Source: Gammaproteobacteria bacterium
GTDB lineage: Bacteria > Pseudomonadota > Gammaproteobacteria > Burkholderiales > Gallionellaceae
NCBI GenBank assembly: GCA_018813765.1
Contig: JAHJBC010000001.1
Location: forward strand, 62,001-126,000
Reading direction: 5' to 3'
DNA length: 64,000 nt
The position numbers and the translations under genes are program-made. The notes below the pieces were generated by a model. It ran no database searches. It saw nothing but the letters and a program-made list of their open reading frames with translations, and had not been told where the DNA came from. Below are positions 1-10,447 of this stretch, in pieces. Position 1 is the first letter of the stretch. The number at the start of each line of letters is the position of its first letter.

Positions 1-1057
1 ACGGCAGGGTCAGTCCCTTGGTCGGCAGCACGCCCATGTTCACGCCGATGTTGATCATCGCCTGCACGCCCAGCCACACCGCGATGCCCTGTGCCACCAG
101 CGCAGCAAACAAGCTCTCGGACATCGCCGCCTGGCGGCCGATGGCGAAGGCGCGCACGATGAGCCAGCCGAACAGCAGGATGACCGCACTCACGCCGAAC
201 AGGCCGAGCTCTTCCGCGATCACTGCGAGCAGGAAGTCGGTGTGCGCTTCCGGCAGATAGAACAGTTTTTCCACGCTGCCACCGAGGCCGACGCCCAGCC
301 ACTCGCCGCGACCGAAAGCAATCAGTGCGTGGCTCAACTGGTAGCCTTTGCCGAAAGGATCGGCCCAGGGATCGAGGAAGCCCAGCACGCGCTGGGTGCG
401 GTACTCGGACGAGAAGATCATGACCACGAACAGCAACGGCAGACCGACCGTGAGCGCCCCGAATATCTTCAGATTGAATCCGCCCAGCCACAGGATGCCC
501 ATCGCGATGGTGCAGATGACCACCAGCGCGCCGAAATCCGGTTCCATCAGCAGCAGTACGCCGACGAACCCCATCACGCCGAACATCGGCAGAAAGGGTT
601 TGAGCAAATGGTCCTTCACCGCGCCCTTGCGCACCGCATAGTCGGCCGCGTACAACACCGCGAACAGCTTCATCAGTTCTGAGGGTTGCAGGTTGAACAC
701 GAGGAACGAGATCCAGCGTCGGCTGCCGTTCACCGCACGCCCGATGCCGGGGATCAGCACCAGCACCAGCAGCACCACGCCGATCAGGAACAGCCAGGGC
801 GCGTACTCCTGCCACTTCCGGGTCGGTATCTGGAAGACGATCACCCCGGCCACGATGCCGACCGTGATGAAGAGCGCATGGCGCATCAGGTACCAGGTCG
901 CCTGGTGTCCGGTGTATTTGCCTGCTTCGGCTGTGGCGATGGAGGACGAATAAACCATCACCAGACCGATGGCGAGCAGTGCCGTGACGATCCATGCCAG
1001 CACGTTGTCATATTCGGCCACGACGCGGCGCGGCGCATTCAATGTCGCGCTGAGCAT
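1..1057 (-). CDS. ftsW: FtsW, lipid II polymerase of the divisome (3' part outside the window)
   Basis: SEDS-family multi-pass membrane glycosyltransferase that polymerises lipid II at the septum with FtsI. The first 352 codons are visible; the gene runs off the left edge. The protein starts [11 protein letters not shown], then has repeated hydrophobic segments and typical SEDS blocks: NGSRRWI and QPSELMK in the middle, and AEELGLFG with [10 protein letters not shown] near the edge. The ATG at 1057 is preceded by GGAGG, and the gene overlaps the end of murD by 19 bases, as in a tightly packed dcw operon. Product identity is secure from motifs and gene order. Confidence 0.95.
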   Translation of the reverse strand, partial: MLSATLNAPRRVVAEYDNVLAWIVTALLAIGLVMVYSSSIATAEAGKYTGHQATWYLMRHALFITVGIVAGVIVFQIPTRKWQEYAPWLFLIGVVLLVLVLIPGIGRAVNGSRRWISFLVFNLQPSELMKLFAVLYAADYAVRKGAVKDHLLKPFLPMFGVMGFVGVLLLMEPDFGALVVICTIAMGILWLGGFNLKIFGALTVGLPLLFVVMIFSSEYRTQRVLGFLDPWADPFGKGYQLSHALIAFGRGEWLGVGLGGSVEKLFYLPEAHTDFLLAVIAEELGLFGVSAVILLFGWLIVRAFAIGRQAAMSESLFAALVAQGIAVWLGVQAMINIGVNMGVLPTKGLTLP

Positions 1058-2430
1058 GTCGCCTCCTTCTCTTTCACCGCCGCGATGAACACTTCCGCCC
1101 GATGCAGATAGTTCCGGTACATGTCGAAACTCGCGCAGGCTGGCGACATCAGCACCGCATCGCCGGGCTCGGCGCTTGCGAAGCAGATACTGACGGCCTC
1201 CGCCATGTCACTCGCGTGCAACACCGGTCTGCCGCAACCGGCGATCGCCTGCTCGATCAGTGGCGCATCGCGACCGATCAGCACCACGGCACGCGCATGC
1301 TGTGCCACCGCTTCTTTCAGCGGCGAAAAATCCTGCCCCTTGCCGTCGCCGCCCAGAATGACCACCGACTGACGGCCCAGCCCGCTCAATGCGGCGCAGG
1401 TCGCGCCCACGTTGGTACCCTTGGAATCGTCGTACCAGATGACGCCTTCGAACTCCGCTACCTTCTCCACCCGGTGCGGCAGCCCCTTGAACTCGCGCAA
1501 CGCTTTCGTCAGCGGCGCCAGCGGGATGCCCAAGGCACGACACAACGCCAGCGCCGCCAGCGCGTTCGCCACGTTGTGCAATCCGCTTACCTGCAGCTCG
1601 TCAGTTCTCATCGCGCGCTGGGAACCCTGCACCAGCCATGTCTCACCACCCTCGCGCTCAACCCCCCAGTCCAGTGCCAACGGCGGCGGATTCAGACCGA
1701 AACTCACCACACTGCGCTCCTTGAGTGCCATCTGCATGCTTTCGGCGTCGTCGCGATTGAGCACCTGGGTACAACCGGAACCATCGCAGCGGAAGATGCG
1801 CGCCTTGGCTGCGATATAGGCCGCCATGTCCTCGTAGCGGTCGAGGTGGTCTTCGCTGATATTGAGTACGGTCGCCACGTCGGCGCTCAGGCTGTGCGTC
1901 GTCTCCAGTTGAAAGCTGGACAGCTCCAGCACCCACACCTGCGGCTGCCTGCCCTTGCGCTGCACCAGCACGTCCAGCACCGCAGGCGAAATATTGCCGG
2001 CCACCTCGGTATCCAGTCCGGCCGCCCGGCACATGGCACCGACCATGCTGGTGACGGTGGTCTTGCCGTTCGCGCCCGTTATCGCGATGACCTTGGGCCG
2101 ATCCTGCTGCGGCAACGCCTGCGCGAACAGCTCGATATCGCCCGCCACCGGGATGCGCTGCGACAGGGCTTTCTGCACCAACGGCTCCGCCATCGGCACA
2201 CCTGGGCTGATGGCAAGCAGTTCGATCCCGTCCAGCAGCTCGCTGCGGAACACGCCGCAGCGGATGTCGGCTTTGGGCATCTCCTGCTGCAGCAACGCCA
2301 GATTGGGCGGCGCATCGCGGCTGTCGGCGAGGCGCAGCTTCGCACCCTGCTGCTTCAGATATCGCGCAAGCGACAGCCCGGTCTCACCGAGACCGAGCAC
2401 CAGCACTGATTTGTCGCGCAGATCGTTCAT
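1039..2430 (-). CDS. murD: MurD, UDP-N-acetylmuramoylalanine--D-glutamate ligase
   Basis: Cytoplasmic ATP-dependent ligase that adds D-glutamate to UDP-MurNAc-L-Ala. 463 residues, normal for the family. An N-terminal Rossmann-like segment ([10 protein letters not shown], residues 11-20) binds the UDP substrate, the Mur-ligase ATP loop GANGKT lies at about 119-124, and the C-terminal domain carries DDSKGTN and the GGDGKGQDF block. It sits between mraY and ftsW; the spacer to mraY (about 110 bases) is the longest one inside this operon and holds a GTAGCTTGTAGC-type repeat. Confidence 0.97.
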   Translation of the reverse strand: MNDLRDKSVLVLGLGETGLSLARYLKQQGAKLRLADSRDAPPNLALLQQEMPKADIRCGVFRSELLDGIELLAISPGVPMAEPLVQKALSQRIPVAGDIELFAQALPQQDRPKVIAITGANGKTTVTSMVGAMCRAAGLDTEVAGNISPAVLDVLVQRKGRQPQVWVLELSSFQLETTHSLSADVATVLNISEDHLDRYEDMAAYIAAKARIFRCDGSGCTQVLNRDDAESMQMALKERSVVSFGLNPPPLALDWGVEREGGETWLVQGSQRAMRTDELQVSGLHNVANALAALALCRALGIPLAPLTKALREFKGLPHRVEKVAEFEGVIWYDDSKGTNVGATCAALSGLGRQSVVILGGDGKGQDFSPLKEAVAQHARAVVLIGRDAPLIEQAIAGCGRPVLHASDMAEAVSICFASAEPGDAVLMSPACASFDMYRNYLHRAEVFIAAVKEKEATCSARH

Positions 2431-2440
2431 ATTCCTCTTT

Positions 2441-2534
2441 AGCCTGTAGCTTGTGGCTGGTAGCTGGTAGCTTTAACCGGCGCGCGCAAAGCGCGCACTA
2501 TTTAGCTACAAGCTACGGGCTACAAGCTACCCGC
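2441..2534. repeat. AGCTACAAGCTAC-type repeat with inverted arms between mraY and murD
   Basis: The murD-mraY spacer is filled by short iterations of GTAGCTTGTGGC / GTAGCTGGTAGC on the left and AGCTACAAGCTACGGGC on the right, so the two sides can pair. In the middle is a smaller GC palindrome (GCGCGCAAAGCGCGC). It does not encode anything obvious. It may be a dispersed intergenic repeat, or may form a stem in the operon mRNA. Confidence 0.6.
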
Positions 2535-2541
2535 TTCTCTA

Positions 2542-3645
2542 TTACCTCAACTTCAACGTTGCCAATCCAATAAGCACCAGCAGCATGGTGATGATCCAGA
2601 ATCTCACCACCACTTGCGTTTCCTTCCAGCCCTTCTGCTCGAAGTGATGGTGCAGCGGCGCCATCAGCAGGATGCGTTGCCCGGTGCCGTAGCGGCGCTT
2701 GGTGTACTTGAACCAGGACACCTGCAGCATCACCGACACCGCCTCCACCACGAACACGCCGCCCATGATGAACAGCACCAGTTCCTGGCGGATGATGACC
2801 GCCACGGCGCCGAGCGCTGCGCCGAGCGCCAATGCGCCGACGTCGCCCATGAACACCTCCGCCGGATAGGCGTTGAACCAGAGGAAAGCGAGTCCGGCCC
2901 CGGAGATCGCGGCGCAAAACACCGCCAGCTCGCCCGCTCCGGGAATGGATGGCTCGCCCAGGTATTTGGAGAATTCGGCGTGGCCCGCTACATAGGCGAA
3001 GATCGCCAGCGCGGCCGCCACCATCACCGTCGGCATGATGGCGAGACCGTCGAGGCCGTCGGTCAAATTCACCGCATTGCTGCTGCCGACGATCACCAGA
3101 TACACCAGCACGACGAAGCCGATGCCGCCCAGCGGGAGCACTAGGTGCTTGAAGAAGGGCACGATGAGTTCGGTTTGCTGCGGCAACGTCGCGTGCTGCA
3201 CCAGGTAGATGCCGACCGCCAGTGCGATGAGCGACTGCCAGAACATCTTGGCGCGCGCGGACAAGCCATCGGGGTTGCGATGCACCACCTTGCGGTAATC
3301 GTCCACCCAGCCGATGGCGCCGACGCCCAGCGTGGTGAACAGCACCACCCAGATATAGGGATTGCGCAGATCACCCCACAGCAGCGTGGTGATGGCGACC
3401 GACATCAGGATCAGGGCGCCGCCCATGGTCGGCGTGCCTGCTTTCACCAGATGGGTCTGCGGGCCATCGCTGCGCACCGACTGGCCGATCTTCATCGCCG
3501 TCAGTTTGCGTATCATCCACGGCCCCAGCATGAATGAGATGATCAGCGCGGTCATCGCCGACATCACTGCGCGCAGCGTGATGTAGTTGAACACACTGAA
3601 TGTGCGAACGTCCTGCGCCAGCCATTGGCTCAATGCGAGCAGCAT
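2542..3645 (-). CDS. mraY: MraY, phospho-N-acetylmuramoyl-pentapeptide transferase
   Basis: Integral membrane enzyme that makes lipid I from UDP-MurNAc-pentapeptide and undecaprenyl phosphate. I choose the start at 3645 ([11 protein letters not shown], 367 residues) because AAGGAGG lies just upstream and this is the usual MraY N-terminus; the frame stays open a further 8 codons. Family motifs visible are [10 protein letters not shown], the [11 protein letters not shown] block and the HHHFEQKGW loop, which contain the Mg2+ and substrate residues, within about ten hydrophobic segments. It overlaps the end of murF by 16 bases. Confidence 0.96.
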   Translation of the reverse strand: MLLALSQWLAQDVRTFSVFNYITLRAVMSAMTALIISFMLGPWMIRKLTAMKIGQSVRSDGPQTHLVKAGTPTMGGALILMSVAITTLLWGDLRNPYIWVVLFTTLGVGAIGWVDDYRKVVHRNPDGLSARAKMFWQSLIALAVGIYLVQHATLPQQTELIVPFFKHLVLPLGGIGFVVLVYLVIVGSSNAVNLTDGLDGLAIMPTVMVAAALAIFAYVAGHAEFSKYLGEPSIPGAGELAVFCAAISGAGLAFLWFNAYPAEVFMGDVGALALGAALGAVAVIIRQELVLFIMGGVFVVEAVSVMLQVSWFKYTKRRYGTGQRILLMAPLHHHFEQKGWKETQVVVRFWIITMLLVLIGLATLKLR

Positions 3646-5024
3646 GCTTCCTCCTTTTGCAGCGCGCAAAATTGCACGACCCGTTCCATCTTCATGAATC
3701 GTGAGCCTTTGACCAGCACCGTGGTTTGCGCATCCATCTCTTTATCCAGTTCCGCTTCCAGTTCCTCGATGTGCTCGAAGTGCCGCGCATCCGCGCCGAA
3801 CTCCCGCACCGCGCCCGCGCTCAGCGTTCCCAGCGCGTACATTTTCTCTATCCCCAGCTCGCGCGCCGTGATGCCGATCTCGCGATGAAACTGCGCCGCT
3901 TCATCGCCCAGCTCACCCATGTCGCCGAGCACAAAGATGCGTCTGCCCCGCGCCTGAGCCAGCACTTCCAGCGCCGCGCGCATCGATGCCGGATTGGCGT
4001 TGTAAGTGTCGTCGATCAGCGTCGCACCGTGCAGGGCCTGCTTGCGCTGCAATCGCCCAGCCACACCGCCGAAGCCTTCCAGCCCTTTCACGATGGTCGT
4101 CAGCGGGATTTGCAATGCCAGCGCAGCCGTTGCTGCCGCCAGTGCATTGCGCGCGTTGTGCTCGCCCGGCACCTGCAGCACGACGCGTAACTCGCCTGCG
4201 GGCGTGTTTGCGCGCAAAGCGCCGCCATACCCCTGCGCCTTCCATGTCCCACGCACTTCTGCCGCATGCTCCAGTGCAAAGTCAAGAATGCGATGCTTGC
4301 CTGCCAGCGTGCGCCACAGCCCCGCGTGCGCATCGTCACCATTGATCACCGCCGTGCCGCCGCTCTTCAGCCCGGCGAATATCTCGCCTTTGGCACGCGC
4401 CACACCTTCCACCGAACCCAGACCCTGCAAATGCGCGCCGGTCGCGTTGTTGACCAGCGCCACATCTGGCTGCGCGATATTCGTGAGGTAATCGATCTCG
4501 CCGGGATGGTTCATGCCCATCTCGATCACGGCATAGCGGTGCGCCGCGTTCATGCGCAGCAGCGTGAGCGGCATGCCGATGTCGTTGTTGAAATTGCCTC
4601 GGGTAGCCAGCACGCTTTCTTCGCTGCCGGTCGCGGCGCGCAGGATCGCGGCCAGCATCTCTTTCACCGTGGTCTTGCCGTTGCTGCCGGTGATGGCGAC
4701 CAGCGGGATGTCGAACTGTGCGCGCCAGTGCGCGGCGAGCCGACCCAGCGCGTAGCGGGTATCTTCGACGATCAGGACTGAGTGCTGAGTGCTGAGTGCT
4801 GAGGGGTTAGCCGCATGACTGGCTGCGTTGACCATCACGGCCGCAGCGCCTGCCTTCAGCGCATCCGCTGCGTAGTTGTAGCCGTCGAAGTTCTCGCCCT
4901 TGAGCGCGATGAACAGGTCGCCTTTCGAAATGGAGCGCGTGTCGGTCGAGACCGCATTGAAGTGCACATCCGCGCCCTCCATGCGGCCATGCAATACCGG
5001 CGCGATTTGCGAGAGCATCATCAT
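3630..5024 (-). CDS. murF: MurF, UDP-MurNAc-tripeptide--D-Ala-D-Ala ligase
   Basis: Cytoplasmic ligase that adds D-Ala-D-Ala to complete the pentapeptide precursor. Shows the Mur-ligase ATP loop TGSNGKTT, the DDTYNANP block and the [15 protein letters not shown] segment of the C-terminal domain, which are typical of MurF. The frame is open from 5051, but an ATG at 5024 makes an ATGA overlap with the murE stop and matches the usual N-terminus ([11 protein letters not shown]), giving about 464 residues. Confidence 0.96.
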   Translation of the reverse strand: MMMLSQIAPVLHGRMEGADVHFNAVSTDTRSISKGDLFIALKGENFDGYNYAADALKAGAAAVMVNAASHAANPSALSTQHSVLIVEDTRYALGRLAAHWRAQFDIPLVAITGSNGKTTVKEMLAAILRAATGSEESVLATRGNFNNDIGMPLTLLRMNAAHRYAVIEMGMNHPGEIDYLTNIAQPDVALVNNATGAHLQGLGSVEGVARAKGEIFAGLKSGGTAVINGDDAHAGLWRTLAGKHRILDFALEHAAEVRGTWKAQGYGGALRANTPAGELRVVLQVPGEHNARNALAAATAALALQIPLTTIVKGLEGFGGVAGRLQRKQALHGATLIDDTYNANPASMRAALEVLAQARGRRIFVLGDMGELGDEAAQFHREIGITARELGIEKMYALGTLSAGAVREFGADARHFEHIEELEAELDKEMDAQTTVLVKGSRFMKMERVVQFCALQKEEACCSH

Positions 5025-6547
5025 GATGGCCAGCGCTCCCCCGGTGTCCACATACTCAGCGCGCGATGTGCGATCTCGGAATCGGAAAAGGGATGGCGCA
5101 CGCCCGCGATCTCCTGATAATCCTCGTGCCCCTTGCCCGCGATCAGCACGGTGTCGTTCGTGCGCGCCTTGTCGATGGCATGTGCGATGGCCTTGGCCCT
5201 GTCCTCGATGATCTGGAACTCGTTCTGCATGCCCATGACGACGGCGTCGATGATGGCGCTCGGCGCTTCGCTGCGCGGATTGTCGCTGGTGACGATGCGC
5301 ACGTCGGCGAACCGTGCTGCGACCGTCCCCATCATCGGGCGCTTGCCGCGGTCGCGGTCGCCGCCGCAGCCGAACACGCAGATGACCCTGCCGCCGGACG
5401 GTTCGGTCACCTCGCGCAAGGTGAGCAGGACTTTCTCCAGTGCATCCGGCGTGTGCGCGTAATCCACCACTACGGTCGGCGTATCCTTGCCGCCCAGCGT
5501 CTGCATGCGCCCCGGCACGGCTTTCTGGGCGCCAAGTTCGCGCGCCGCATCCTCCAGGTCGATGCCGCTGACCAGCAGCACCGCCAGTGCGCCGAGCAGA
5601 TTGGATGCATTGAATTTTCCGAGCAGTCTGCTTTGCAGCGATTCGGCACCCCAGCTTGTATGCAGTCGCAGCGTCATTCCCTGTGCATCCATTTGCGTCA
5701 GGTCGCCATGCACCATGCGGATACCCAGCCGCTCTGCAAGCGCCAGCGATTCAGCGTTCAGCCCGTAGCCGATCACTTCGGGAATCGAATCCTGCAGTTG
5801 CTCGGCCAGTTCCGCGCCGAAGGCATCGTCGAGGTTGAGCACAGCATGTTTGAGGTTCGCCCAGTCGAACAGACGGCGTTTGACCGCCGCATAGCTCTGC
5901 ATGTCGCCGTGATAATCGAGATGGTCGCGCGTCAGGTTGGTGAGCAGGGCAACGTCATAGTGCATGCCGCTGACGCGCCCCTGCGTCAGCGCATGCGAGG
6001 AGACCTCCATCACCGCAGTTTGCGCTTCCTCGCGCACATACTGTGCCAGCAGTCCGTGCAGCAACAGTGCATCCGGGGTGGTGTTTTGCGTCGCCCGCAA
6101 TGCGCCGGGATAGCCGTTGCCCAGCGTGCCGATCACTGCACTCTTGCGTCCCAGCGCACCAAATGCCCTTGCCAGCCAGTGACTGATCGAAGTCTTGCCG
6201 TTGGTACCGGTCACGCCGACCATCCAGAGCTTTTGCGATGGCTGTCCGTAGACATGATCCGCGATCTCGCCCGCCTGCTGGCGCAGGTCGCGCACCCCCA
6301 GATTGGGCACCTTCCATTCGCTGTCCCACTTGAAATCCTGCGCTTCCCAGATGACTGCGTTGGCGCCGGCTTCGATGGCTTGCGCGATAAAACGGCGGCC
6401 GTCGGCCTGCTCCCCCGGATAGGCGACGAAGGTATCGCCGCTTTGCACCATGCGGCTGTCTGAAACAAGTCGCGTAATGTTCACGCCCAGCGCATCGAGT
6501 TCGCTCATGCGAGCGCCTGTTCTATGCAAGACCGAGGGACAGTTCAT
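5021..6547 (-). CDS. murE: MurE, UDP-MurNAc-tripeptide synthetase (meso-diaminopimelate type)
   Basis: Adds the third residue of the stem peptide. 508 residues. The ATP loop TGTNGKTS is at about 113-120 and the nucleotide segment GCGGDRDRGKRP follows later. The motif SDNPRSE contains DNPR, which in this family marks meso-diaminopimelate rather than lysine specificity. The ATG at 6547 forms an ATGA overlap with the ftsI stop, and GGAGG stands just before it. Part of the dcw operon. Confidence 0.97.
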   Translation of the reverse strand: MNCPSVLHRTGARMSELDALGVNITRLVSDSRMVQSGDTFVAYPGEQADGRRFIAQAIEAGANAVIWEAQDFKWDSEWKVPNLGVRDLRQQAGEIADHVYGQPSQKLWMVGVTGTNGKTSISHWLARAFGALGRKSAVIGTLGNGYPGALRATQNTTPDALLLHGLLAQYVREEAQTAVMEVSSHALTQGRVSGMHYDVALLTNLTRDHLDYHGDMQSYAAVKRRLFDWANLKHAVLNLDDAFGAELAEQLQDSIPEVIGYGLNAESLALAERLGIRMVHGDLTQMDAQGMTLRLHTSWGAESLQSRLLGKFNASNLLGALAVLLVSGIDLEDAARELGAQKAVPGRMQTLGGKDTPTVVVDYAHTPDALEKVLLTLREVTEPSGGRVICVFGCGGDRDRGKRPMMGTVAARFADVRIVTSDNPRSEAPSAIIDAVVMGMQNEFQIIEDRAKAIAHAIDKARTNDTVLIAGKGHEDYQEIAGVRHPFSDSEIAHRALSMWTPGERWPS

Positions 6548-8271
6548 ACTTCCTCCCTGACGATCTCGTCCGGCGCCTGCATCACGTTGTCCAGCGGCGC
6601 ATCGTAGGGCACGTTGAGCAGCTGCAACGCGGAACCCATCACGTTGCCGAACGTGGGGGCGGCAACCTGGCCGCCGTAATACAGGGTACCGCCCGGTTCA
6701 TCGATCATCACCGCCACGATCAGTTGCGGGTCGGATGCAGGCGCCATGCCGATGAAGGATGAAACGTAGCGGTCGACATATTTCCCGTTCTCGAGCTTGT
6801 GCGCTGTCCCGGTCTTGCCCGCCACACGGTAGCCGGTGATCTGCGCCAGCGGGGCGGTACCTCCCGGCCTCACCACCATCTCCAGCATGTCGCGAACTTT
6901 GCGCGCGGTATCTTCCGAGTAGACCCTGACTCCGCTTGCGGGTGTCTGCTGCTTGAGCAGGGTCACCGGCATCAGCTCGCCATCGTTGGCGAAAACGGTA
7001 TAGGCGCGCGCCAGTTGCAGCAGGTTGACCGATATGCCATTGCCGTAAGACATGGTCGCCTGTTCGATGGGACGCCATTTCCTGTAGTCGCGCAGCTTGC
7101 CCGCCGCCTCGCCGGGGAATTCGCATCCGGTCTGGGAACCGAATCCGTTGTCACTCAGACTGCGCCAGAACACTTCGGGCGACATCCCGAGCGCGATCTT
7201 GGCAGTACCGACGTTGCTGGACTTCTGGATCACCTGCGCCACGGTAAGCGCGCGTTCGGGATGGGTATCGTGAATCTTGCGTCCATTCAGCATGAGCACG
7301 CCGCCGGAGGTATCGATGACCGTTCCCGGCCTGACCTTCCCGGTCTCCAGCGCTGCCGCCACCGTGAAGGGTTTCATGGTTGAACCCGGCTCGAACAGGT
7401 CGGTGACCGTACGATTGCGTATCAGCGCTGTGGATGGCTTTTCGCGGTTGTTCGGGTTGAATGAAGGCCAGTTCGCCAGCGCCAGCACTTCGCCGGTTTT
7501 GGCATCCAGTACGACGATGGAGCCGGCCTTGGCCCGATTGTTTTCCACCGCCTGCTTGATCTCGCGGAACGCCACGGACTGGATCCTGCTGTCTATACTC
7601 AGCGCGATGTCGCTGCCCGCCTTGGGGGCGCGCAGACTGGCAACATCCTCGACGATGAATCCGCGCCTGTCCTTGATGACCTGCTGGCTGCCCGACTTGC
7701 CGCCGAGCAGGTTCTGCATGGACAACTCGATGCCCTCCTGTCCATTGTCATCCAGGTCGGTGAAACCGATGAGATGCGAAGTGACCTCCCCGCCCGGATA
7801 GTAGCGGCGATACTCGCGCTGCAGCGAGATGCCGGGTATGCCGAGACTGATCGCTTTTCCCGCCTGCTCCGGCGGCAGTTGCCTCTTGATGTAGACGAAT
7901 TCCCTTGGGGCATTCAGACGGCTCTTCACTTCTTCCGGACTCAGACCCACGATCTTCGCCAACCGGATGATCTGCGGCGTGGATGCTTTCACGTCCTGCG
8001 GACTGGCCCATACCGACTCCACCGGCGTACTCACTGCCAGCGGCTCGCCGTGGCGATCAGTGATCATGCCGCGATGCGCATGAAGCTCGACGACACGGCC
8101 ATAACGCGCATCGCCCTTTTGCTGCAGAAAATCGTCATGGAAGCCTTGCAGATAGATCGCTCGCACCAGCAGCGTGGCCAACCCAGCCAGCAGCAGCACA
8201 AACAGCAGGCGCGAGCGCCAGGCCGGCAGGGCGATCTGCCCGGTGGTCTGGATTGCACTGGCGTAATTCAT
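6544..8271 (-). CDS. ftsI: FtsI / PBP3, septal peptidoglycan transpeptidase
   Basis: Class B penicillin-binding protein that cross-links septal peptidoglycan. From the ATG at 8271 it has 575 residues: a short cytoplasmic tail, one membrane helix (about 20-39), a PBP dimerisation domain, and the transpeptidase domain with STMK (catalytic Ser297), SSN (351-353) and KTGT (486-489). The frame stays open to 8511, but that extension is antisense-like filler over ftsL; the start at 8271 makes an ATGA overlap with the ftsL stop. No PASTA domain is present, as expected for FtsI. Confidence 0.97.
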   Translation of the reverse strand: MNYASAIQTTGQIALPAWRSRLLFVLLLAGLATLLVRAIYLQGFHDDFLQQKGDARYGRVVELHAHRGMITDRHGEPLAVSTPVESVWASPQDVKASTPQIIRLAKIVGLSPEEVKSRLNAPREFVYIKRQLPPEQAGKAISLGIPGISLQREYRRYYPGGEVTSHLIGFTDLDDNGQEGIELSMQNLLGGKSGSQQVIKDRRGFIVEDVASLRAPKAGSDIALSIDSRIQSVAFREIKQAVENNRAKAGSIVVLDAKTGEVLALANWPSFNPNNREKPSTALIRNRTVTDLFEPGSTMKPFTVAAALETGKVRPGTVIDTSGGVLMLNGRKIHDTHPERALTVAQVIQKSSNVGTAKIALGMSPEVFWRSLSDNGFGSQTGCEFPGEAAGKLRDYRKWRPIEQATMSYGNGISVNLLQLARAYTVFANDGELMPVTLLKQQTPASGVRVYSEDTARKVRDMLEMVVRPGGTAPLAQITGYRVAGKTGTAHKLENGKYVDRYVSSFIGMAPASDPQLIVAVMIDEPGGTLYYGGQVAAPTFGNVMGSALQLLNVPYDAPLDNVMQAPDEIVREEV

Positions 8272-8555
8272 GGCTGGGTCACCGTTCCCGCACCCATGCG
8301 GATGTAACGAACCTGCCCCTGCCTCGGCATAAGCATCTGCAATTGGCTGCCGGCCAGTTTTTCCACGCGTGACGGCAAGGCCAGCATGCCCTGCTCCAAT
8401 TGCAACTGCCCCCACTCCACATCCATTCGCTGCGCCCTGTCTTTTTCCTGCTGCAATTCCACAAACAACTTGCGTGCCTTGTGTTGGGAGGTGACTACCC
8501 CCAACGCGCAAGCGATGACTATGATGAGTAACAGGACATTGAGCCTAACCACCAC
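8268..8555 (-). CDS. ftsL: FtsL, cell division protein
   Basis: Small bitopic divisome protein (95 residues) that works with FtsB and FtsQ. One N-terminal membrane helix (about residues 4-22) is followed by a heptad-like, Gln/Glu/Leu-rich periplasmic coiled coil (KLFVELQQEKDRAQ). Sequence conservation in this family is weak, so identity rests on the topology and on the position between rsmH and ftsI, which is the FtsL slot in dcw clusters. Confidence 0.92.
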   Translation of the reverse strand: MVVRLNVLLLIIVIACALGVVTSQHKARKLFVELQQEKDRAQRMDVEWGQLQLEQGMLALPSRVEKLAGSQLQMLMPRQGQVRYIRMGAGTVTQP

Positions 8556-8626
8556 AAGCCCTCAACCGTGCGTGTGTTGTTGGGGCTTCAGCCCCGTACA
8601 ACCACGGCCTACCCCCTGCGGGTCGA

Positions 8627-8650
8627 ACCCTCTCCCAGAGGGAGAGGGGC
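8627..8650. repeat. CCCTCTCC / GGAGAGGG palindrome between rsmH and ftsL
   Basis: A perfect short inverted repeat (CCCTCTCCCAGAGGGAGAGGG-like) in the 123-base rsmH-ftsL spacer. It resembles one hairpin of the larger repeats near parE/parC, so it may be a solitary REP-like unit. It could also act as an RNA stem within the operon; no T run follows on the minus strand. Confidence 0.55.
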
Positions 8651-8678
8651 CAAACGAATCGCTGCGCGAGGATATTCA

Positions 8679-9605
8679 CTATATGCGCTCCGCTACTCGC
8701 AACACCGCGCTGCGCGCGCGCGGGTTCGCCGAGATCTCTTCATCCGACGCATAGACCGGTTTGCCGACCAGGCGCACCTTGCCCTGCGGCACGTCGGCGG
8801 CGCGGATCGGCACTCCCTTGGGCAACTTGTCGCCCTGTGCCATGTCACGCATGAAGCGTTTCACCATGCGGTCTTCCAGCGAATGAAAACTGATCACTGC
8901 CATGCGTCCGCCCGGCCTCAGGTGATCCACGCACTGCGGCAGCACGCTCTCGAGTTCTTCGAGCTCGCGGTTGATATGAATCCGTATAGCTTGAAAGGTA
9001 CGCGTAGCCGGATTTTTGCCGGGTTCGCGCGTATGTACACACTTCGCGACGATGTCGCTGAGCTGCTTCGTGGTGAGGATCGCGTGTTCCTGGCGCGTAG
9101 CAACAATCGCCCTTGCAATCTGCCTAGCAAACCGTTCTTCGCCGTAATCAATTATCACCTCCGTCAGTTCGCCCTCGTCCGCCGTCGCCAGCCACTCCGC
9201 CGCCGTCCGCCCCCTGCTGGTATCCATGCGCATGTCCAGCGGCGCGTCGAACCGGAAACTGAAACCGCGTTGCTCGTCGTCCAGTTGCGGCGACGACACC
9301 CCCAGGTCCAGCAACACACCATCCACTCTTTCTACACCCAGCTCTTGCAACACTTCGCCCAGTTGCGCGAAACCGCGATGCACCATCCGGAACCGCGCAT
9401 CGACTATCGTCTTGCCTGCCGCGATCGCCGCCGGATCCTTGTCCAGCGCGATCAAGCCGCCGCGCTCGCCCAGCTTTCGCAGGATCAGGCGGCTGTGCCC
9501 GCCGCGCCCGAACGTGCCATCTACATAGATGCCATCCGGCTTGATCTCCAGCGCCTCGACTGCTTCGTTCAACAGGACGGTCGCGTGAACCAGTCCTTCG
9601 CTCAC
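8679..9605 (-). CDS. rsmH: RsmH (MraW), 16S rRNA (cytosine-1402-N4)-methyltransferase
   Basis: SAM-dependent methyltransferase that modifies C1402 of 16S rRNA. 308 residues, typical length. The N-terminus [13 protein letters not shown], the SAM-binding [11 protein letters not shown] block, [10 protein letters not shown] and the C-terminal [15 protein letters not shown] motif are all family signatures. It overlaps mraZ by four bases and is followed by a spacer with a palindrome before ftsL. Confidence 0.97.
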   Translation of the reverse strand: MSEGLVHATVLLNEAVEALEIKPDGIYVDGTFGRGGHSRLILRKLGERGGLIALDKDPAAIAAGKTIVDARFRMVHRGFAQLGEVLQELGVERVDGVLLDLGVSSPQLDDEQRGFSFRFDAPLDMRMDTSRGRTAAEWLATADEGELTEVIIDYGEERFARQIARAIVATRQEHAILTTKQLSDIVAKCVHTREPGKNPATRTFQAIRIHINRELEELESVLPQCVDHLRPGGRMAVISFHSLEDRMVKRFMRDMAQGDKLPKGVPIRAADVPQGKVRLVGKPVYASDEEISANPRARSAVLRVAERI

Positions 9606-10048
9606 AGCGTGAAACCTTCAAGTTCCGGTGGAAGGTTGTCCGCAGTGAAACCCGCCATCTTCTCGTTCTGCGCCTGCCAGCGCGCCTCATCCCACAACTC
9701 GAACTTGTTGCCCTGCCCCACCAGCATCACGCGCTTGTCCAGCACGGCGAAACTGCGCAGCGTGGGCGATACCAGCACGCGACCGGCAGCATCCATCACC
9801 GTATCTTCTGCATGACCGACCAGGAAACGTTGTAGTGCGCGAATGCGCGGATCGAAGGCGGAAAGCTTCATCAGTTTTTCGCGTATGGGTTGCCACTCGG
9901 GTTGCGGGTAGACCAGCAGACAACCGTCGGCATCGGCAGTCAGCACTAGCTGACCCGCGCAATGCGCAAGCAGCATGTCGCGATACCGCGCCGGTATCGC
10001 GAGCCTGCCCTTGCTATCCAGATTGAGTTGCGTCGCTCCCTGAAACAT
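9602..10048 (-). CDS. mraZ: MraZ, transcriptional regulator of the dcw cluster
   Basis: DNA-binding protein with two AbrB-like SpoVT/MraZ repeats that controls its own operon. The start at 10048 ([14 protein letters not shown], 148 residues) is the usual N-terminus; the open frame upstream runs through the operator and is not coding. Both repeats contain the conserved core: [14 protein letters not shown] (about 10-23) and [11 protein letters not shown] (around residues 80-90). It is the first gene of the cluster and lies directly behind its own operator boxes. Confidence 0.96.
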   Translation of the reverse strand: MFQGATQLNLDSKGRLAIPARYRDMLLAHCAGQLVLTADADGCLLVYPQPEWQPIREKLMKLSAFDPRIRALQRFLVGHAEDTVMDAAGRVLVSPTLRSFAVLDKRVMLVGQGNKFELWDEARWQAQNEKMAGFTADNLPPELEGFTL

Positions 10049-10055
10049 CCCGACC

Positions 10056-10080
10056 CCCACCTTTACCCACTTTTTACCAC
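10056..10080 (-). promoter_or_regulatory. MraZ operator: three boxes at 10-bp spacing
   Basis: On the minus strand the leader of mraZ reads GTGGT-N5-GTGGG-N5-GTGGG, three boxes each 10 bases apart and ending 7 bases before the ATG. Tandem TGGGN-type boxes with 5-nt spacers are the known MraZ binding site, so this is very likely the autoregulatory operator of the dcw operon. Confidence 0.85.
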
Positions 10081-10088
10081 CTACATGC

Positions 10089-10117
10089 ACTATATTGAAA
10101 AAGCATGGGGTGGTCAA
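10089..10117 (-). promoter_or_regulatory. Sigma-70 type promoter of the dcw operon
   Basis: Minus-strand TTGACC (10112-10117), 17-base spacer, TATAGT (10089-10094). Spacing is ideal and the -10 lies just upstream of the MraZ boxes, so bound MraZ would cover the start of transcription. Confidence 0.8.
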
Positions 10118-10214
10118 GCAAGAAAAACGGATTTCTCTTTACGGGACAAGGGCTTAGAGCACGAAGTTGATGTAAATCAAATGTGCTTAAAAAGCAATGA
10201 ATTGGAAAGGTAAG

Positions 10215-10382
10215 CTAAAGTTGTTTGTGATGGATACGTACGTATTCGCGTAGATAGAGCCCAACTATATGTGCGAAGCGACGTGATTCCTTATCCAGCA
10301 TATCAGCATCTCCGGCATGAATAAGCGCATACCAGACTTGCTCAGACGAATGATCCCGATACCAGATATCCCCACGCAACAC
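10215..10382 (-). CDS. Possible small or remnant ORF (55 codons)
   Basis: From a GTG at 10382 the minus strand reads a protein-like sequence with residues such as RGDIWYRDHSSEQVWYALIH, then EYVRIHHKQL before a TAG. Composition looks like real protein (acidic, aromatic, no GC-rich filler) but the frame is closed upstream by a TGA and there is no convincing ribosome site. It may be the 3' remnant of a lost gene. Function unknown. Confidence 0.3.
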   Translation of the reverse strand: MLRGDIWYRDHSSEQVWYALIHAGDADMLDKESRRFAHIVGLYLREYVRIHHKQL

Positions 10383-10431
10383 AGCGCAATTACAATCACC
10401 ATATCGTCATGATTGGTAATGATTTTTGCCG

Positions 10432-10447
10432 TTGTACTTCAGTACAA
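10432..10447. promoter_or_regulatory. Palindrome TTGTACT-TC-AGTACAA, possible operator
   Basis: A perfect 7+7 inverted repeat with a 2-base centre, about 105 bases upstream of the PEP-CTERM gene. The symmetry and size fit a dimeric regulator site, but no regulator is linked to it here, so this is only a candidate. Confidence 0.35.

Noticed and set aside
8272-8511. 80-codon N-terminal extension of ftsI
   Set aside because: It overlaps ftsL in another frame and has no similarity to PBP3; the ATG at 8271 fits the ATGA overlap and the membrane helix.
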